Shown here: piece by piece, positions 9,950-18,943 of the stretch
Layout of the letters: each line of letters opens with the position of its first letter
Numbering within the stretch: position 1 is the first letter of the stretch
Assembly: GCA_000755425.1 (NCBI GenBank)
Contig: BBMT01000015.1
Location: forward strand, 47,099 to 111,098
Length of the DNA: 64,000 bases
Direction of reading: 5' to 3'
Source: Vibrio maritimus
Lineage (GTDB): Bacteria > Pseudomonadota > Gammaproteobacteria > Enterobacterales > Vibrionaceae
Program-made: the position numbers and the translations under genes
The notes under the pieces: model-generated
The model's input: only the letters and a program-made list of their open reading frames with translations
Databases searched by the model: none
What the model was told of the DNA's origin: nothing

Positions 9950-9967
9950 TTAACGTATTGTTACGTT
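9950..9967. promoter_or_regulatory. Operator-like dyad upstream of the DUF4212-actP operon
   Basis: AACGTA-TTGT-TACGTT at 9952-9967 is a perfect inverted repeat, about 28 bases before the start codon. The overlapping 12-mer TTAACGTATTGT (9950-9961) recurs at 10861-10872 upstream of marC. A shorter GTTAACG lies 20-30 bases before crbS (about 2582) and crbR (about 11617). It may be the site of a common regulator, perhaps CrbR; that is inference. Confidence 0.4.
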
Positions 9968-10128
9968 TATTAAGGTAGCAGGCTGATGACAAGAACTCAG
10001 TGCAACTTTAGTCGACTGTAAGAATAAGAAAAGCGCCATAAAAACAGGTGCTTGAGTTTGAGGGGAAATAAAACTGTGATGTTAATCTAATGTTAAATTA
10101 GCCAAAGGTCTAACGTCTATCGATAAAT

Positions 10129-10752
10129 TTAGATATAAAAGTCTTTGATACCTTGCAATAAGTTGCTCACGGCAACCGCAGCGAGGATCAATCCCATCAC
10201 TCGGCTGATGATGGCGGCACCTACATTGCCGATCCACTTCTGAATCGTGGTAGCGCCGAGCAGGAGTAGCAAAGTGATCAGGAGCACGGCGAGCATTACT
10301 AGCGCCGTAAGTCCTTGATCCATAATTGAGTGTCGATGATTGTCAGTTAGAAGCACAATAGCCATCATGGCGCCTGGCGATGCAATAGATGGGATCGCCA
10401 GTGGATAGACGGCGAGATCTGCGAGTTGATCTCGGCTTACTTCTTGGCTCAGTTTGGTTTCTTCTTCTGGTTTGCTCTCACCAAATATCATTGTCAGTGC
10501 GAAAAGTAGAAGAACCAATCCGCCCGCAGCTTGGAATGCTGGGAGAGGGATCTGCATCGCTTCGAGTAATAACTGGCCGGCGACGAGGAAGAATAGTAAT
10601 ACACCAAAGGCTATCGCGATTGCTTTTAGAGCGACGATACGACGATGTTTAACGTCAAGGTGTTGGGTTTGAGAAAGATAAACGGGGACCGAGCCTATAG
10701 GGTCAATGACAGCCCAAAGCACGACGAATTGAGTAACGAGAATACTGAGCAA
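10129..10752 (-). CDS. MarC family membrane protein
   Basis: 207 residues and six hydrophobic segments from the start I prefer, TTG at 10752, which has GGGAGG six bases upstream and gives the usual family length. A longer frame reaches 10833. The sequence has the MarC pattern: FVVLWAVIDPIGSVPVYLS near the N-terminus and PLAIPSIASPGAMMAIVLL in the middle. The family was once linked to antibiotic resistance but its function is not established. A 12-base motif shared with the actP operon lies upstream at 10861-10872. Confidence 0.85.
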   Translation of the reverse strand: MLSILVTQFVVLWAVIDPIGSVPVYLSQTQHLDVKHRRIVALKAIAIAFGVLLFFLVAGQLLLEAMQIPLPAFQAAGGLVLLLFALTMIFGESKPEEETKLSQEVSRDQLADLAVYPLAIPSIASPGAMMAIVLLTDNHRHSIMDQGLTALVMLAVLLITLLLLLGATTIQKWIGNVGAAIISRVMGLILAAVAVSNLLQGIKDFYI

Positions 10753-10899
10753 AGCGAACCTCCCAGAGTTTAGTGAAACAGAGGGATAACATGAGCCAGT
10801 GATGGATAACCGCACCTTTGGACTGATAACCAAGGCGGTAACAACTGGCGGCGCTATTATTTAACGTATTGTGGCTGGTATCAATGTTTTAATATACCT

Positions 10900-10938
10900 G
10901 TTCATGCCCAGTTACATAATAGCAGCTTGGGCATGAAC
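10900..10938. repeat. Perfect 11-bp inverted repeat after crbR
   Basis: GTTCATGCCCA (10900-10910) and TGGGCATGAAC (10928-10938) are exact reverse complements 17 bases apart. It lies 18 bases past the crbR stop. No T-run follows on the crbR strand, so it is not a standard terminator; it may still stabilise or end the crbR message. Confidence 0.6.
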
Positions 10939-10955
10939 TGTCGGCGAGCTTATCG

Positions 10956-11591
10956 CTAACCTTCTGATTCCATTTGTTGTAATAGGATCACGGCTTGGGT
11001 TCGGTTTTTAACGCCTAGCTTTCTAAAGATGGCGGTCATGTGTGCTTTGATGGTCGCTTCTGACACATTGAGGTCATAAGCGATTTGTTTATTGAGCAAA
11101 CCATCGGAGAGCATACCAAGTACTTTGTATTGCTGTGGTGTTAGCGTTGAGATTTTCTCTGCTAGGTCATTGCTTTCGCTGTTATCAATGAGTAGTTCTG
11201 CGGGGAAATAAGGTTCGCCTTCAAGCACTTTGTTTAGGGCGCCAATAAGGGCGCGCATATCACTGGATTTTGGAATAAAACCAAACGCACCATGCATCTT
11301 GACCTGTGAGACGATACTTGGCTCTTCACTGGCGGAAATAACCACAATAGGAATATCGGGATAATCGGCACGCAGATGGATAAGACCGGACATACCATTG
11401 GCGCCTGGCATTTTTAGGTCGAGCAATATCAGATCCGGCTCTTCGCTTTTTTCAAGAAGACTAAGCAAAGATTCCAACGAGTCTGCTTCCAGCAGATTCG
11501 CCCCACTGATCGCCATGTGAACAGACTGAAACAGCGCGTTCCTAAACAGTGGGTGATCATCAGCAATAATGATGGTATAGCTCGGTTCCAT
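10956..11591 (-). CDS. crbR: LuxR/NarL-family response regulator CrbR
   Basis: 211 residues. The receiver domain (about 5-120) has the acidic pair ADDHP, phospho-acceptor Asp58 in LILLDLKMPG, Thr/Ser region VVISASEE and Lys in FIPKSSD. The C-terminal LuxR-type helix-turn-helix (about 145-207) contains LTPQQYKVLGMLSDGLLNKQ and VSEATIKAHMTAIFRKL. It is the expected partner of the hybrid kinase CrbS at 2610-6035; in Vibrio cholerae the pair activates acs for acetate uptake. The gene is intact. Its upstream gap contains a large inverted repeat (11632-11684). Confidence 0.88.
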   Translation of the reverse strand: MEPSYTIIIADDHPLFRNALFQSVHMAISGANLLEADSLESLLSLLEKSEEPDLILLDLKMPGANGMSGLIHLRADYPDIPIVVISASEEPSIVSQVKMHGAFGFIPKSSDMRALIGALNKVLEGEPYFPAELLIDNSESNDLAEKISTLTPQQYKVLGMLSDGLLNKQIAYDLNVSEATIKAHMTAIFRKLGVKNRTQAVILLQQMESEG

Positions 11592-11631
11592 AGCGTCTCA
11601 ATTATTTTGCAAAAGTGTTAACGTCATTATT

Positions 11632-11684
11632 GATTCTGCGTCGAGTTTGGACAAATGAATCAATACAAAACTCTGAGCAGAATC
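11632..11684. repeat. Compound inverted repeat upstream of crbR
   Basis: GATTCTGC-GTC-GAGTTT (11632-11648) pairs with AAACTC-TGA-GCAGAATC (11668-11684): 14 complementary bases with one three-base interior bulge on each side. A second dyad, ATTGATTC/GAATCAAT (11629-11636 and 11657-11664), overlaps it. It lies between the dsbD stop and the crbR start. No T-run follows on either strand, so a regulatory leader or operator is more likely than a terminator. Confidence 0.5.
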
Positions 11685-11720
11685 GACTTTTTACTGAACG
11701 CAGACGCAAAACCTCATCGG

Positions 11721-13576
11721 TTATTCATTGAGCAGGGCGTATTGGTTTAAATGCTCTAGAAAATCCTCAGCGCCAACAAAACCGGTTAAACGCGCACTTG
11801 GAAGTTGTGTACCATTCGCATCCCAAAATTCAATAGTCGGCAATCCCAGCACATCCATCGCTTTGAGCATTTCGATATCCTGTACTTGATTGCGCGTGAC
11901 ATCCGCTTGCAGCAAAACAAAATTGGCCAGCACTGGTTCGACATTGGCATCGTGGAAGGTGTACTTTTCGAACTCTTTGCACGCAACACACCAATCGGCA
12001 TAGAAATCGAGCATCACAGGTTTACCGGCAAGTTTCGCTTTGTCTAGCTCGGCATTTAGCTCGGCTAGGTTGCTGACTCGAGTGAAGCTAACACTGATCT
12101 CGGATTCGTTACTGGTAGGTGCGCCAAGCCAGTGATTAAGTAGCGGCTGCGCTGACGCAAACAGACCTAAAATTGCAATAATGCCGACACAGCTTTGCTT
12201 CCAACCACCAAATGGTAATGCATTCTTTTGATGATACAGCCAGCTAAAGGCGGCAATACCCAAACCAGACCATAGTACGCTACTCCAAAATTCTGGCAGT
12301 AAACGCTCAAGTAAAAAAATAGGTGCGGCGAGTAGTACAAAGCCAAACAGGATCTTTACTCGTTCCATCCAGTTTCCCGCCTTTGGTAGTAGCTTGTTGC
12401 CAAAGACCGCGGCGGCAATCAATGGGATACCCATCCCAAGCGCCAATGCATACAGCGCTACACCACCAGTCAGCAAGTCGCCACTTTGTGCCACGTACAG
12501 TAAGGCGCCGGACAATGGAGCTGTCGTACAAGGTGAGCACACTAGGCCGGATATCGCCCCCATGGCAAACACGCCTAACAGGTTGCCACCTTTTTGTTGA
12601 TTGCTGAGGTTATTGAGCCAAGTTTGTACGCTGCTTGGTAGCTGTAAGGTATAGAGTCCAAACATCGACAGTGCCAGTGCTACAAACAGGACACTCAAGC
12701 CAATAAGCACATACGGGTGCTGCATCGCGGCTTGAAATTGCATCCCCGCTGAAGCCACGACAAGTCCAAGTAAGGTATAGGTGAGCGCCATGCCCTGCAC
12801 GTAGACCATCGATAACAACAGAGCTTGCTTATGACTGCGCTTACCGCCACCCAGCACAATACTTGTGAGGATCGGATACATTGGCAATACACAAGGCGTG
12901 AAAGCGAGGCCAATACCGAGCAGTAAAAATAGCGCTGGCGTCCACCAGTTTTGCGCGAGTTTGTCGGTTAAGTCGTTATTGCTACCAGAGGGAGCTGTGC
13001 CAGTTGTTGCTGACTGTAGTGTTGTAGCTGGCTGTGGTGTCGCTGCTGGTTTGCTGTTGTCTGCGGTAGTTGTCGCTGCCGGTTGGGTGTCAGTAGTGGT
13101 ATCGGAAACAGCATCAAGCTAAATGGCGTAATGTCGATAACGCGCGTTTCTGGTGGGTAACAGAATCCTGCTTTGGCGCAGCCTTGATATTGCACAATCA
13201 GTTTCGCGCCGGCTTGATATTGACTTAATGGCACTTCAACAAACAGCGGTTGGGTGTAAATCGTCACATCCCCAAAAAACTCATCGGTGTACGGTTCACC
13301 TTGTTGAAGTTCAATATTGCCGAGGGTGACGTTTTCGCCACTAAAGCTTAATCGGTCTTGATAGAGGTAATAGTCAGGTTTGACTTGCCAGTCGATGAAG
13401 ACTCGGTCGCCTTGCTGATAGGCGTTCATTGGAAATGCTTGGTCAACTGGAACAAAGGTATTTGTGCCACTAGGGGTAAAGGCATTACCGGTATTGTTGT
13501 CTCCAAATAGAGCCCAGCTAGGCAACGCCAATGTGGTCAGGGAAAGCAGCAAAAATTGAGAAAATAGTCGAGTCAT
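11721..13576 (-). CDS. dsbD: Thiol:disulfide interchange protein DsbD
   Basis: About 618 residues after repair. The order is signal peptide (MTRLFSQFLLLSL...), periplasmic alpha domain with the cysteine pair in GCAKAGFC, a membrane domain with AFTPCVLPMYP and SGLVCSPCTTAPL, and a C-terminal thioredoxin-like domain with the active site WCVAC. DsbD carries electrons from cytoplasmic thioredoxin to periplasmic DsbC, DsbG and others. The linker between alpha and membrane domains is long and rich in Thr, Ala, Gln and Pro. One lost G near 13119 breaks the frame in that linker. No cutA gene lies between dcuA and dsbD, unlike in E. coli. Confidence 0.93.
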
Positions 13577-13722
13577 GAACGCTATGCAACCAAGGTTTAA
13601 CAATATAATGAGGTTATATGATGTTAAGACAGGAAGATAGCGAGAAATGTTTCATTGAAGATAAAAAAAGAGCCGCGATACAACGCAGCTCTCAAATCTA
13701 TTTGCAATCCATTTGCTAATGA

Positions 13723-15033
13723 TTAGCCGATCAGTAGACCGCCAAATGCAAAACCAAGCGCAACGGCTGTTGCGATAGTGGTCACACCCGGAATGAAGAA
13801 TGGGTGGTTGAACACATAGTTGCCGATGCGTGTTGAGCCAGTGTCATCCATTTCAACCGCAGCAAGCAGAGTTGGGTAGGTTGGCAGTACAAACAGCGCA
13901 CTTACTGCAGCAAATGAAGCAACCGCTGTCAGTGGTGCTACACCAATTGCTAGCGCTGCTGGCATTAGAGCAACGGTTGTTGCACCTTGTGAGTAAAGCA
14001 GCATTGAGGCAAAGAACAGAACCATCGCTAACATCCACGGGTAGTCTTCCAGTAGCGCGCCCGCTAGCTCTTTAATACCATCAACGTGTGCATTCACAAA
14101 CGTTGAGCCAAGCCATGCCACACCCAGTACACAGACACACGCTGTCATACCAGAGCGGAATGTCGCCGCAGAAGGTATTTTAGACGCGTCGATTTTGGTG
14201 ACTAGCGTAATTGCCGCTGCTGCAGCCAACATGACCGTCATGATTGCTTCGTTACGGCCAAGTGCAGGATCTTCAATCAGGCCGATAGAGCCAGAGATCG
14301 CCGCTGCGTAGCAGACTACAAACGCAATCGCGCCTAAGAAAATGTAGGTCGCCGTTTTTGCTGTCGGCAAAATGTTGCGCTCTTTCGCATCACTTAGCTT
14401 GATAAGGCCTTGAGCTAGACGCTCTTGGTACACAGGATCATCTTTAAGCTCGCTGCCCATGAAGTTAGCGACAAAGGCACCGACCATACAAGCGATAAAG
14501 GTGGTTGGGATACACACCGCAAGTAGTGTTAGATAATCGACACCCATTGGCGCTAGCATTGCCGCAAAAGCAACAACCGCGGCAGAGATAGGAGAAGCCG
14601 TGATCGCGATTTGCGAAGCAACAACGGCAATCGACAGTGGACGTGATGGACGAACCCCTTGGCCTTTCGCCACTTCAGCGATAACAGGTAGCGTTGAAAA
14701 CGCGGTGTGACCCGTACCCGCCATAAGCGTCATCAAGAAAGTTACAATGGGAGCATAAAAGGTGATTCTTTCTGGATGTTTGCGAAGGAAGTCTTCAGCA
14801 ATTTGCACCAGCCAGTCCATACCACCAGCTACTTGCATCGCAGCAATCGCAGTGATTACCGACATAATAATTAAGATCACATCCACCGGGATGTAAGCTT
14901 GGCTTGTTGGTACACCGAGCACCAGTGAGAGGGCAATTACACCAGCACCGCCGGCTAGACCGATTCCAATACCGCCAATACGTGCGCCTAAATAAATAAA
15001 CAGCAGTACGACGGCAAGCTCTATAGCAACCAT
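13723..15033 (-). CDS. dcuA: Anaerobic C4-dicarboxylate transporter DcuA
   Basis: 436 residues, close to the usual 433 for DcuA, with ten or more membrane segments. It begins MVAIELAVVLLFIYLGARIG, the DcuA/DcuB family start, preceded by AAGGA; a longer frame starts at 15069. The protein exchanges fumarate, aspartate or malate for succinate in anaerobic growth. It lies just downstream of aspA in the same direction, so aspartate uptake and its conversion to fumarate are encoded together, feeding the fumarate reductase at 53.9-57.2 kb. It is intact. Confidence 0.92.
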   Translation of the reverse strand: MVAIELAVVLLFIYLGARIGGIGIGLAGGAGVIALSLVLGVPTSQAYIPVDVILIIMSVITAIAAMQVAGGMDWLVQIAEDFLRKHPERITFYAPIVTFLMTLMAGTGHTAFSTLPVIAEVAKGQGVRPSRPLSIAVVASQIAITASPISAAVVAFAAMLAPMGVDYLTLLAVCIPTTFIACMVGAFVANFMGSELKDDPVYQERLAQGLIKLSDAKERNILPTAKTATYIFLGAIAFVVCYAAAISGSIGLIEDPALGRNEAIMTVMLAAAAAITLVTKIDASKIPSAATFRSGMTACVCVLGVAWLGSTFVNAHVDGIKELAGALLEDYPWMLAMVLFFASMLLYSQGATTVALMPAALAIGVAPLTAVASFAAVSALFVLPTYPTLLAAVEMDDTGSTRIGNYVFNHPFFIPGVTTIATAVALGFAFGGLLIG

Positions 15034-15132
15034 AGTCAATCCTTGTTTCGAGTGTCCGTTATCAATCACGATGACAAGCGGACGTTGTAGATAATATTAG
15101 GGAATAAGTTTTACCAATGAGAAATAGGTACT

Positions 15133-15163
15133 AAAAAGGCCCCCCCATACTGGGGGAGCCTTT
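15133..15163 (-). terminator. Terminator or attenuator between aspA and dcuA
   Basis: On the minus strand GGCTCCCCC-AGTAT-GGGGGGGCC is followed by TTTTTAG, ten bases past the aspA stop. It probably ends part of the aspA transcripts before dcuA. Confidence 0.8.
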
Positions 15164-15171
15164 AGGCATCA

Positions 15172-16621
15172 TTACTCGTAGCGTTTGGCTTTATACTGAG
15201 GTTTCATCAGATTGTCTACTGAGAAAATGTCATCTAGCTCTTCTTCAGATAGAAGGCCGCGCTCAAGTACCACTTCTTTTACGCTCTTACCGGTCTCTGC
15301 ACAGATCTTACCGACGATGTCGCCTTCATGGTGACCGATGTAAGGGTTGAGATAAGTGACGATACCAATTGAGTTGTAAACGTAGCTTTCACACACTTCT
15401 TTATTAACGCTAATGCCATCGATGCACTTGTCGCGCAGGTTGATACAAGCATTTTTCAGGATATCTAGAGATTCAAACATGCTTTGTGCAATGACTGGCT
15501 CCATAACGTTAAGCTGAAGCTGGCCGCCTTCTGCTGCGAAGGAGACAGTGTTGTCGTTACCAAGCACTTTAAAGCACACTTGGTTCACGACTTCAGGAAC
15601 CACTGGGTTCACTTTCGCTGGCATGATAGAAGAACCAGCCTGCAGTTCAGGCAGGTTAAGCTCGTTAAGACCCGCGCGAGGACCAGAAGAAAGCAGACGT
15701 AAGTCATTACAGATCTTAGACAGTTTCACGGCCAGGCGCTTAAGTGCACCGTGAGTCATTACATACGCGCCGCAGTCAGACGTCGCTTCGATAAGATCTT
15801 CTGCTGGTACACACTCCAGACCTGTTACTTCAGATAGGTGTTTAACGGCAAGCTCTTGGTAGCCTTGAGCTGCGTTCAGGCCAGTGCCGATTGCTGTTGC
15901 GCCGATATTCACTTCGAGTAGGAGCTTTGACGTGTACTCAAGAGCACGAATCTCTTCGTTCAGCGTTACCGCCCAGGCGTGGAACTCTTGGCCAACTGTC
16001 ATTGGTACCGCATCTTGAAGCTGAGTACGACCCATTTTCAGAATGGTAGAAAACTCTTGGCTCTTCGCTTCGAACGAACCTTTTAGATATTCAATCGCAT
16101 CGATGAGCTTTTGCACGCTGTTGTAGACCGCGATACGGAAGCCTGTCGGGTAAGCACAGTTTGTTGATTGGCTCTTGTTAACATGATCATTTGGGTTAAT
16201 GAACTCATATTGGCCTTTTTCTTTGCCATCAGTTCAAGTGCCACGTTAGCGATCACTTCGTTGGTGTTCATGTTCACAGAAGTGCCGGCGCCGCCTTGGA
16301 ACACATCTGATGGGAACTGATCCATACACTTGCCTGTTTCAAGGATCACGTCACAAGCTTGGATAATATATTGAGCGATGTCTTTTGGAATCACGCCAAG
16401 CTCTTTGTTGGCGAGCGCAGCGGCTTTCTTGGTCATGACATACCACGAACAAAATCGGGTACATCAGAAATGGTCACATTGGAGATATTAAAGTTTTCGA
16501 TAGCGCGAAGCGTGTGGATGCCGTAGTAAGCATCGGCCGGGACATGACGTTGGCCTAATAGATCTTCTTCAATACGAGTGGCTTGAGTCGCAACTGTTTG
16601 CTCAAGAGTAGTTGTCGCCAT
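15172..16621 (-). CDS. aspA: Aspartate ammonia-lyase (aspartase)
   Basis: 483 residues after repair, the usual length in vibrios. It begins MATTTLEQTVATQATRIEED. The fumarase/aspartase signature GSSIMPAKVNP and the substrate-binding region KSQSTNCAYPTGFR are clear. The enzyme converts aspartate to fumarate and ammonia. Two lost bases, near 16439 (ATGTC for ATGGTC) and 16214 (G for GG), split the frame in three; both are repaired by one G. It forms a unit with dcuA. Confidence 0.93.
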
Positions 16622-16973
16622 ATTTTGGATCCTTAGAGAATAATTCTGCGTTAATTACAGTTATTTTGCCAAATCTGTTTTAAGAATCCATTCGCCAGAA
16701 TAATTGGCTAGTTATTACGTCCTGACTTATGGGGTACATATTACTCAAAGTGGCACATAAAAATAGTAGCCAGATCACCTTTTTCACTTAATTATTGCAA
16801 AGGCCAACAAAGTCCTCGTGAGATGAGATTTCCCTCAAAAAATTCGCACCAATAACTGAGTCGATTTATATTTTGAAAAACTCATTTTGTGCGCTTAGCG
16901 GTTGAATCCGAGTAATTTATTTGTGGTTTAGTAAAGGGTAGGCGTAAACTGACAGCAAACCAAGGAGGAGCGT
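16622..16973. other. Divergent control region aspA / fxsA
   Basis: 352 bases without a gene between two divergent starts. It must hold both promoters, but I could not find a convincing FNR or CRP dyad or a clear -10/-35 pair. An SD sequence AAGGAGG for fxsA lies at 16962-16968. Confidence 0.5.
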
Positions 16974-17481
16974 GTGTTTCCGATACTGTTATTGCTATTT
17001 ATTTTTGTTCCAATCATTGAGATTGGGCTATTTATCCAAGTCGGCGGCTTTTTGGGCTTATGGCTACTATAGCCTAGTGCTATTGACGGCGGTAGTGGGA
17101 GCCTCACTAGTGCGTAGTCAAGGCTTGCAAACCCTGATGTCAGTGCAGTCGAAGCTGCAGCAAGGTGAAATGCCAGCGCAGCAAATTGTTGAAGGTGTTA
17201 TGTTGGCGGTCTCAGGTGTGCTGCTCCTTACCCCAGGCTTTATGACAGATGCGATGGGTATGCTGGTATTGCTGCCAGCACCGCGCGCGGCTATTGCCAA
17301 ATATCTTATGAGTAAAGTGGTGGTGAAGAGCGTTTCTGGAGGATTCCATCAAGGCGGTTTTCATCAAGGTGACTTCCAGCAAGGACCGTTTGATTCCCAT
17401 CGCGACCATCAGCGCGATGGCAACACCTTTGAAGGTGAATTTGAACGTAAAGACGATGATGACCGTAACAAGCTGAACTAA
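16974..17481 (+). CDS. fxsA: FxsA family membrane protein
   Basis: About 169 residues after repair. The start is GTG at 16974 with AAGGAGG before it, reading MFPILLLLFIFVPIIEIGLF. Two lost bases within about ten nucleotides (GG for GGG near 17063, CC for CCC near 17074) hide the family stretch GLWATIALVLLTAVVGASLV. Then come GVMLAVSGVLLLTPGFMTD and a cytoplasmic tail with repeats GGFHQGGFHQGDFQQ. FxsA is a cytoplasmic-membrane protein; in E. coli its overproduction relieves exclusion of phage T7 by the F plasmid. Its last base overlaps the next start codon. Confidence 0.88.
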
Positions 17482-17978
17482 TGATATTTAACCGCATCAA
17501 GCTTTCACGACGTAGCTGGAACAATGTGCTGATCATAGGCATTGCTTTTTTTATGCTGATGATGGCCGCGCCGACTCTAATCAAGCAATATCTGCTAGAG
17601 CCTGCAGCGCAGGCGAGTGAAGGTTTGGTGCTTGATCCAAGTGCCGATCCAATAGAAATCAACTACGCTGGTATCCAGTTTTACCAGCAGGGTGATACCT
17701 GGCGCGCGATTCCTAATAAATGGAATCAAGACGCTAAAGGCGTCGTATCACGCTGGAAAGCGATGCAGGGCACGCCTGTTGATGATGACACCTATCAGAA
17801 GCTTAAGCCTGCGTTTGAGCATCCGATGACGATCGAGGTTTGGTATCACGAGGTTGAAGAGCCGCAGCGTATTACCGCTTACCCGTTGGAGCAGTTTTGG
17901 TTGCTGAACACCTACGATGGCCTATGGGTTGCGGTAAGCTTTGAAGGTAGTGAATTACTGCCACAGGGTGCGAGATAA
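17481..17978 (+). CDS. Conserved hypothetical membrane-anchored protein
   Basis: 165 residues. One N-terminal membrane segment (VLIIGIAFFMLMMAAPTLI, residues about 16-34) is followed by a soluble, probably periplasmic domain rich in Trp and Tyr. The ATG overlaps the fxsA stop by one base, so the two are translationally coupled. I do not recognise a Pfam family. The tail contains ITAYPLEQFWLLNTYDGLWVA. A role connected with FxsA is inferred only from coupling. Confidence 0.7.
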   Translation: MIFNRIKLSRRSWNNVLIIGIAFFMLMMAAPTLIKQYLLEPAAQASEGLVLDPSADPIEINYAGIQFYQQGDTWRAIPNKWNQDAKGVVSRWKAMQGTPVDDDTYQKLKPAFEHPMTIEVWYHEVEEPQRITAYPLEQFWLLNTYDGLWVAVSFEGSELLPQGAR

Positions 17979-18029
17979 ACGCATCTATTTCTCGTCCACT
18001 CAGTCAATGACCAGTTAAGCGTAGACATC

Positions 18030-18839
18030 ATGCCAGAATTACCAGAAGTTGAAGTTTCTCGCCTTGGGATTAGCCCGCATTTATTGGAACAAACCATTCA
18101 AGAAATTATTGTGCGCCAGCGTCAGTTGCGCTGGTGGATCCCTGAAGAGATCCACGGTTTACATGGTGAGCCCATAACCGCAATACGCAGACGAGCTAAG
18201 TATTTGTTGTTAGACACGCCGAAAGGCACTGCCATTGTCCACTTGGGGATGTCGGGCAGTCTACGAGTACTGGAAAACCCGCCGCCAGCTGAAAAGCATG
18301 ACCATGTTGACTTGGTGCTAAGTAACGGTAAGGTCATGCGTTACAACGACCCACGCCGCTTTGGGGCTTGGTTGTGGTGCGCTCCAGGTGAGTCCCATGA
18401 GCTTTTGGATAACTGTGGCCCAGAACCTCTTACGGACGAGTTCAATGCGGATTGGATGCTCTCGCGCGCGAAGAATAAACGGGTCGCAATTAAAACCTTC
18501 ATTATGAATAACGCTAACGTGGTCGGGGTGGGGAACATCTACGCTTGTGAGTCACTTTTTAGTGCTGGCATTCTTCCGACGACACCGACTTATAAAGTGA
18601 CGCTGAATCAATGGCAAACCCTAGTAACAGAAATCAAACAGGTGCTAGCACAAGCGATCACTCAAGGTGGAACTACGCTAAAAGATTTTTCGCAAACGGA
18701 CGGTAAGCCAGGCTATTTTGCCCAGGAACTACACGTATATGGGCGAGCTAAACAACCTTGTCATAGCTGCGGTGAGCCGATCAAAGAGATGAAGATAGGT
18801 CAGCGAAACACCTTCTTTTGCGATGTGTGCCAGAAGTAG
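18030..18839 (+). CDS. mutM: Formamidopyrimidine-DNA glycosylase MutM
   Basis: 269 residues, the full family length. The N-terminus MPELPEVEVSR provides the catalytic Pro after Met removal and Glu. Other family marks are HLGMSGSLRV, YNDPRRFG, the helix-two-turn-helix region VVGVGNIYACE and a C-terminal zinc finger CHSCGEPI...FFCDVC. The enzyme removes 8-oxoguanine and other oxidised purines from DNA. It is intact and ends at a strong bidirectional terminator. Confidence 0.97.
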   Translation: MPELPEVEVSRLGISPHLLEQTIQEIIVRQRQLRWWIPEEIHGLHGEPITAIRRRAKYLLLDTPKGTAIVHLGMSGSLRVLENPPPAEKHDHVDLVLSNGKVMRYNDPRRFGAWLWCAPGESHELLDNCGPEPLTDEFNADWMLSRAKNKRVAIKTFIMNNANVVGVGNIYACESLFSAGILPTTPTYKVTLNQWQTLVTEIKQVLAQAITQGGTTLKDFSQTDGKPGYFAQELHVYGRAKQPCHSCGEPIKEMKIGQRNTFFCDVCQK

Positions 18840-18860
18840 TGATACTGAATGTTGAGAATA

Positions 18861-18891
18861 AAAAAGCGCTTGCCTAGGCAAGCGCTTTTTT
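18861..18891. terminator. Bidirectional terminator between mutM and lpxM
   Basis: AAAAAGCGCTTGCC-TA-GGCAAGCGCTTTTTT forms a long hairpin with an A-run on one side and a T-run on the other, between convergent genes. Confidence 0.92.
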
Positions 18892-18943
18892 CATGGTTGT
18901 CGTTCGCCCTTTTGGGGTAACGGGCGATAACACTCAGCCAACG

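Noticed and set aside
15133..15163. C- and G-rich block after aspA as a possible special structure
   Set aside because: It is explained by a terminator hairpin with a T-run on the aspA strand.
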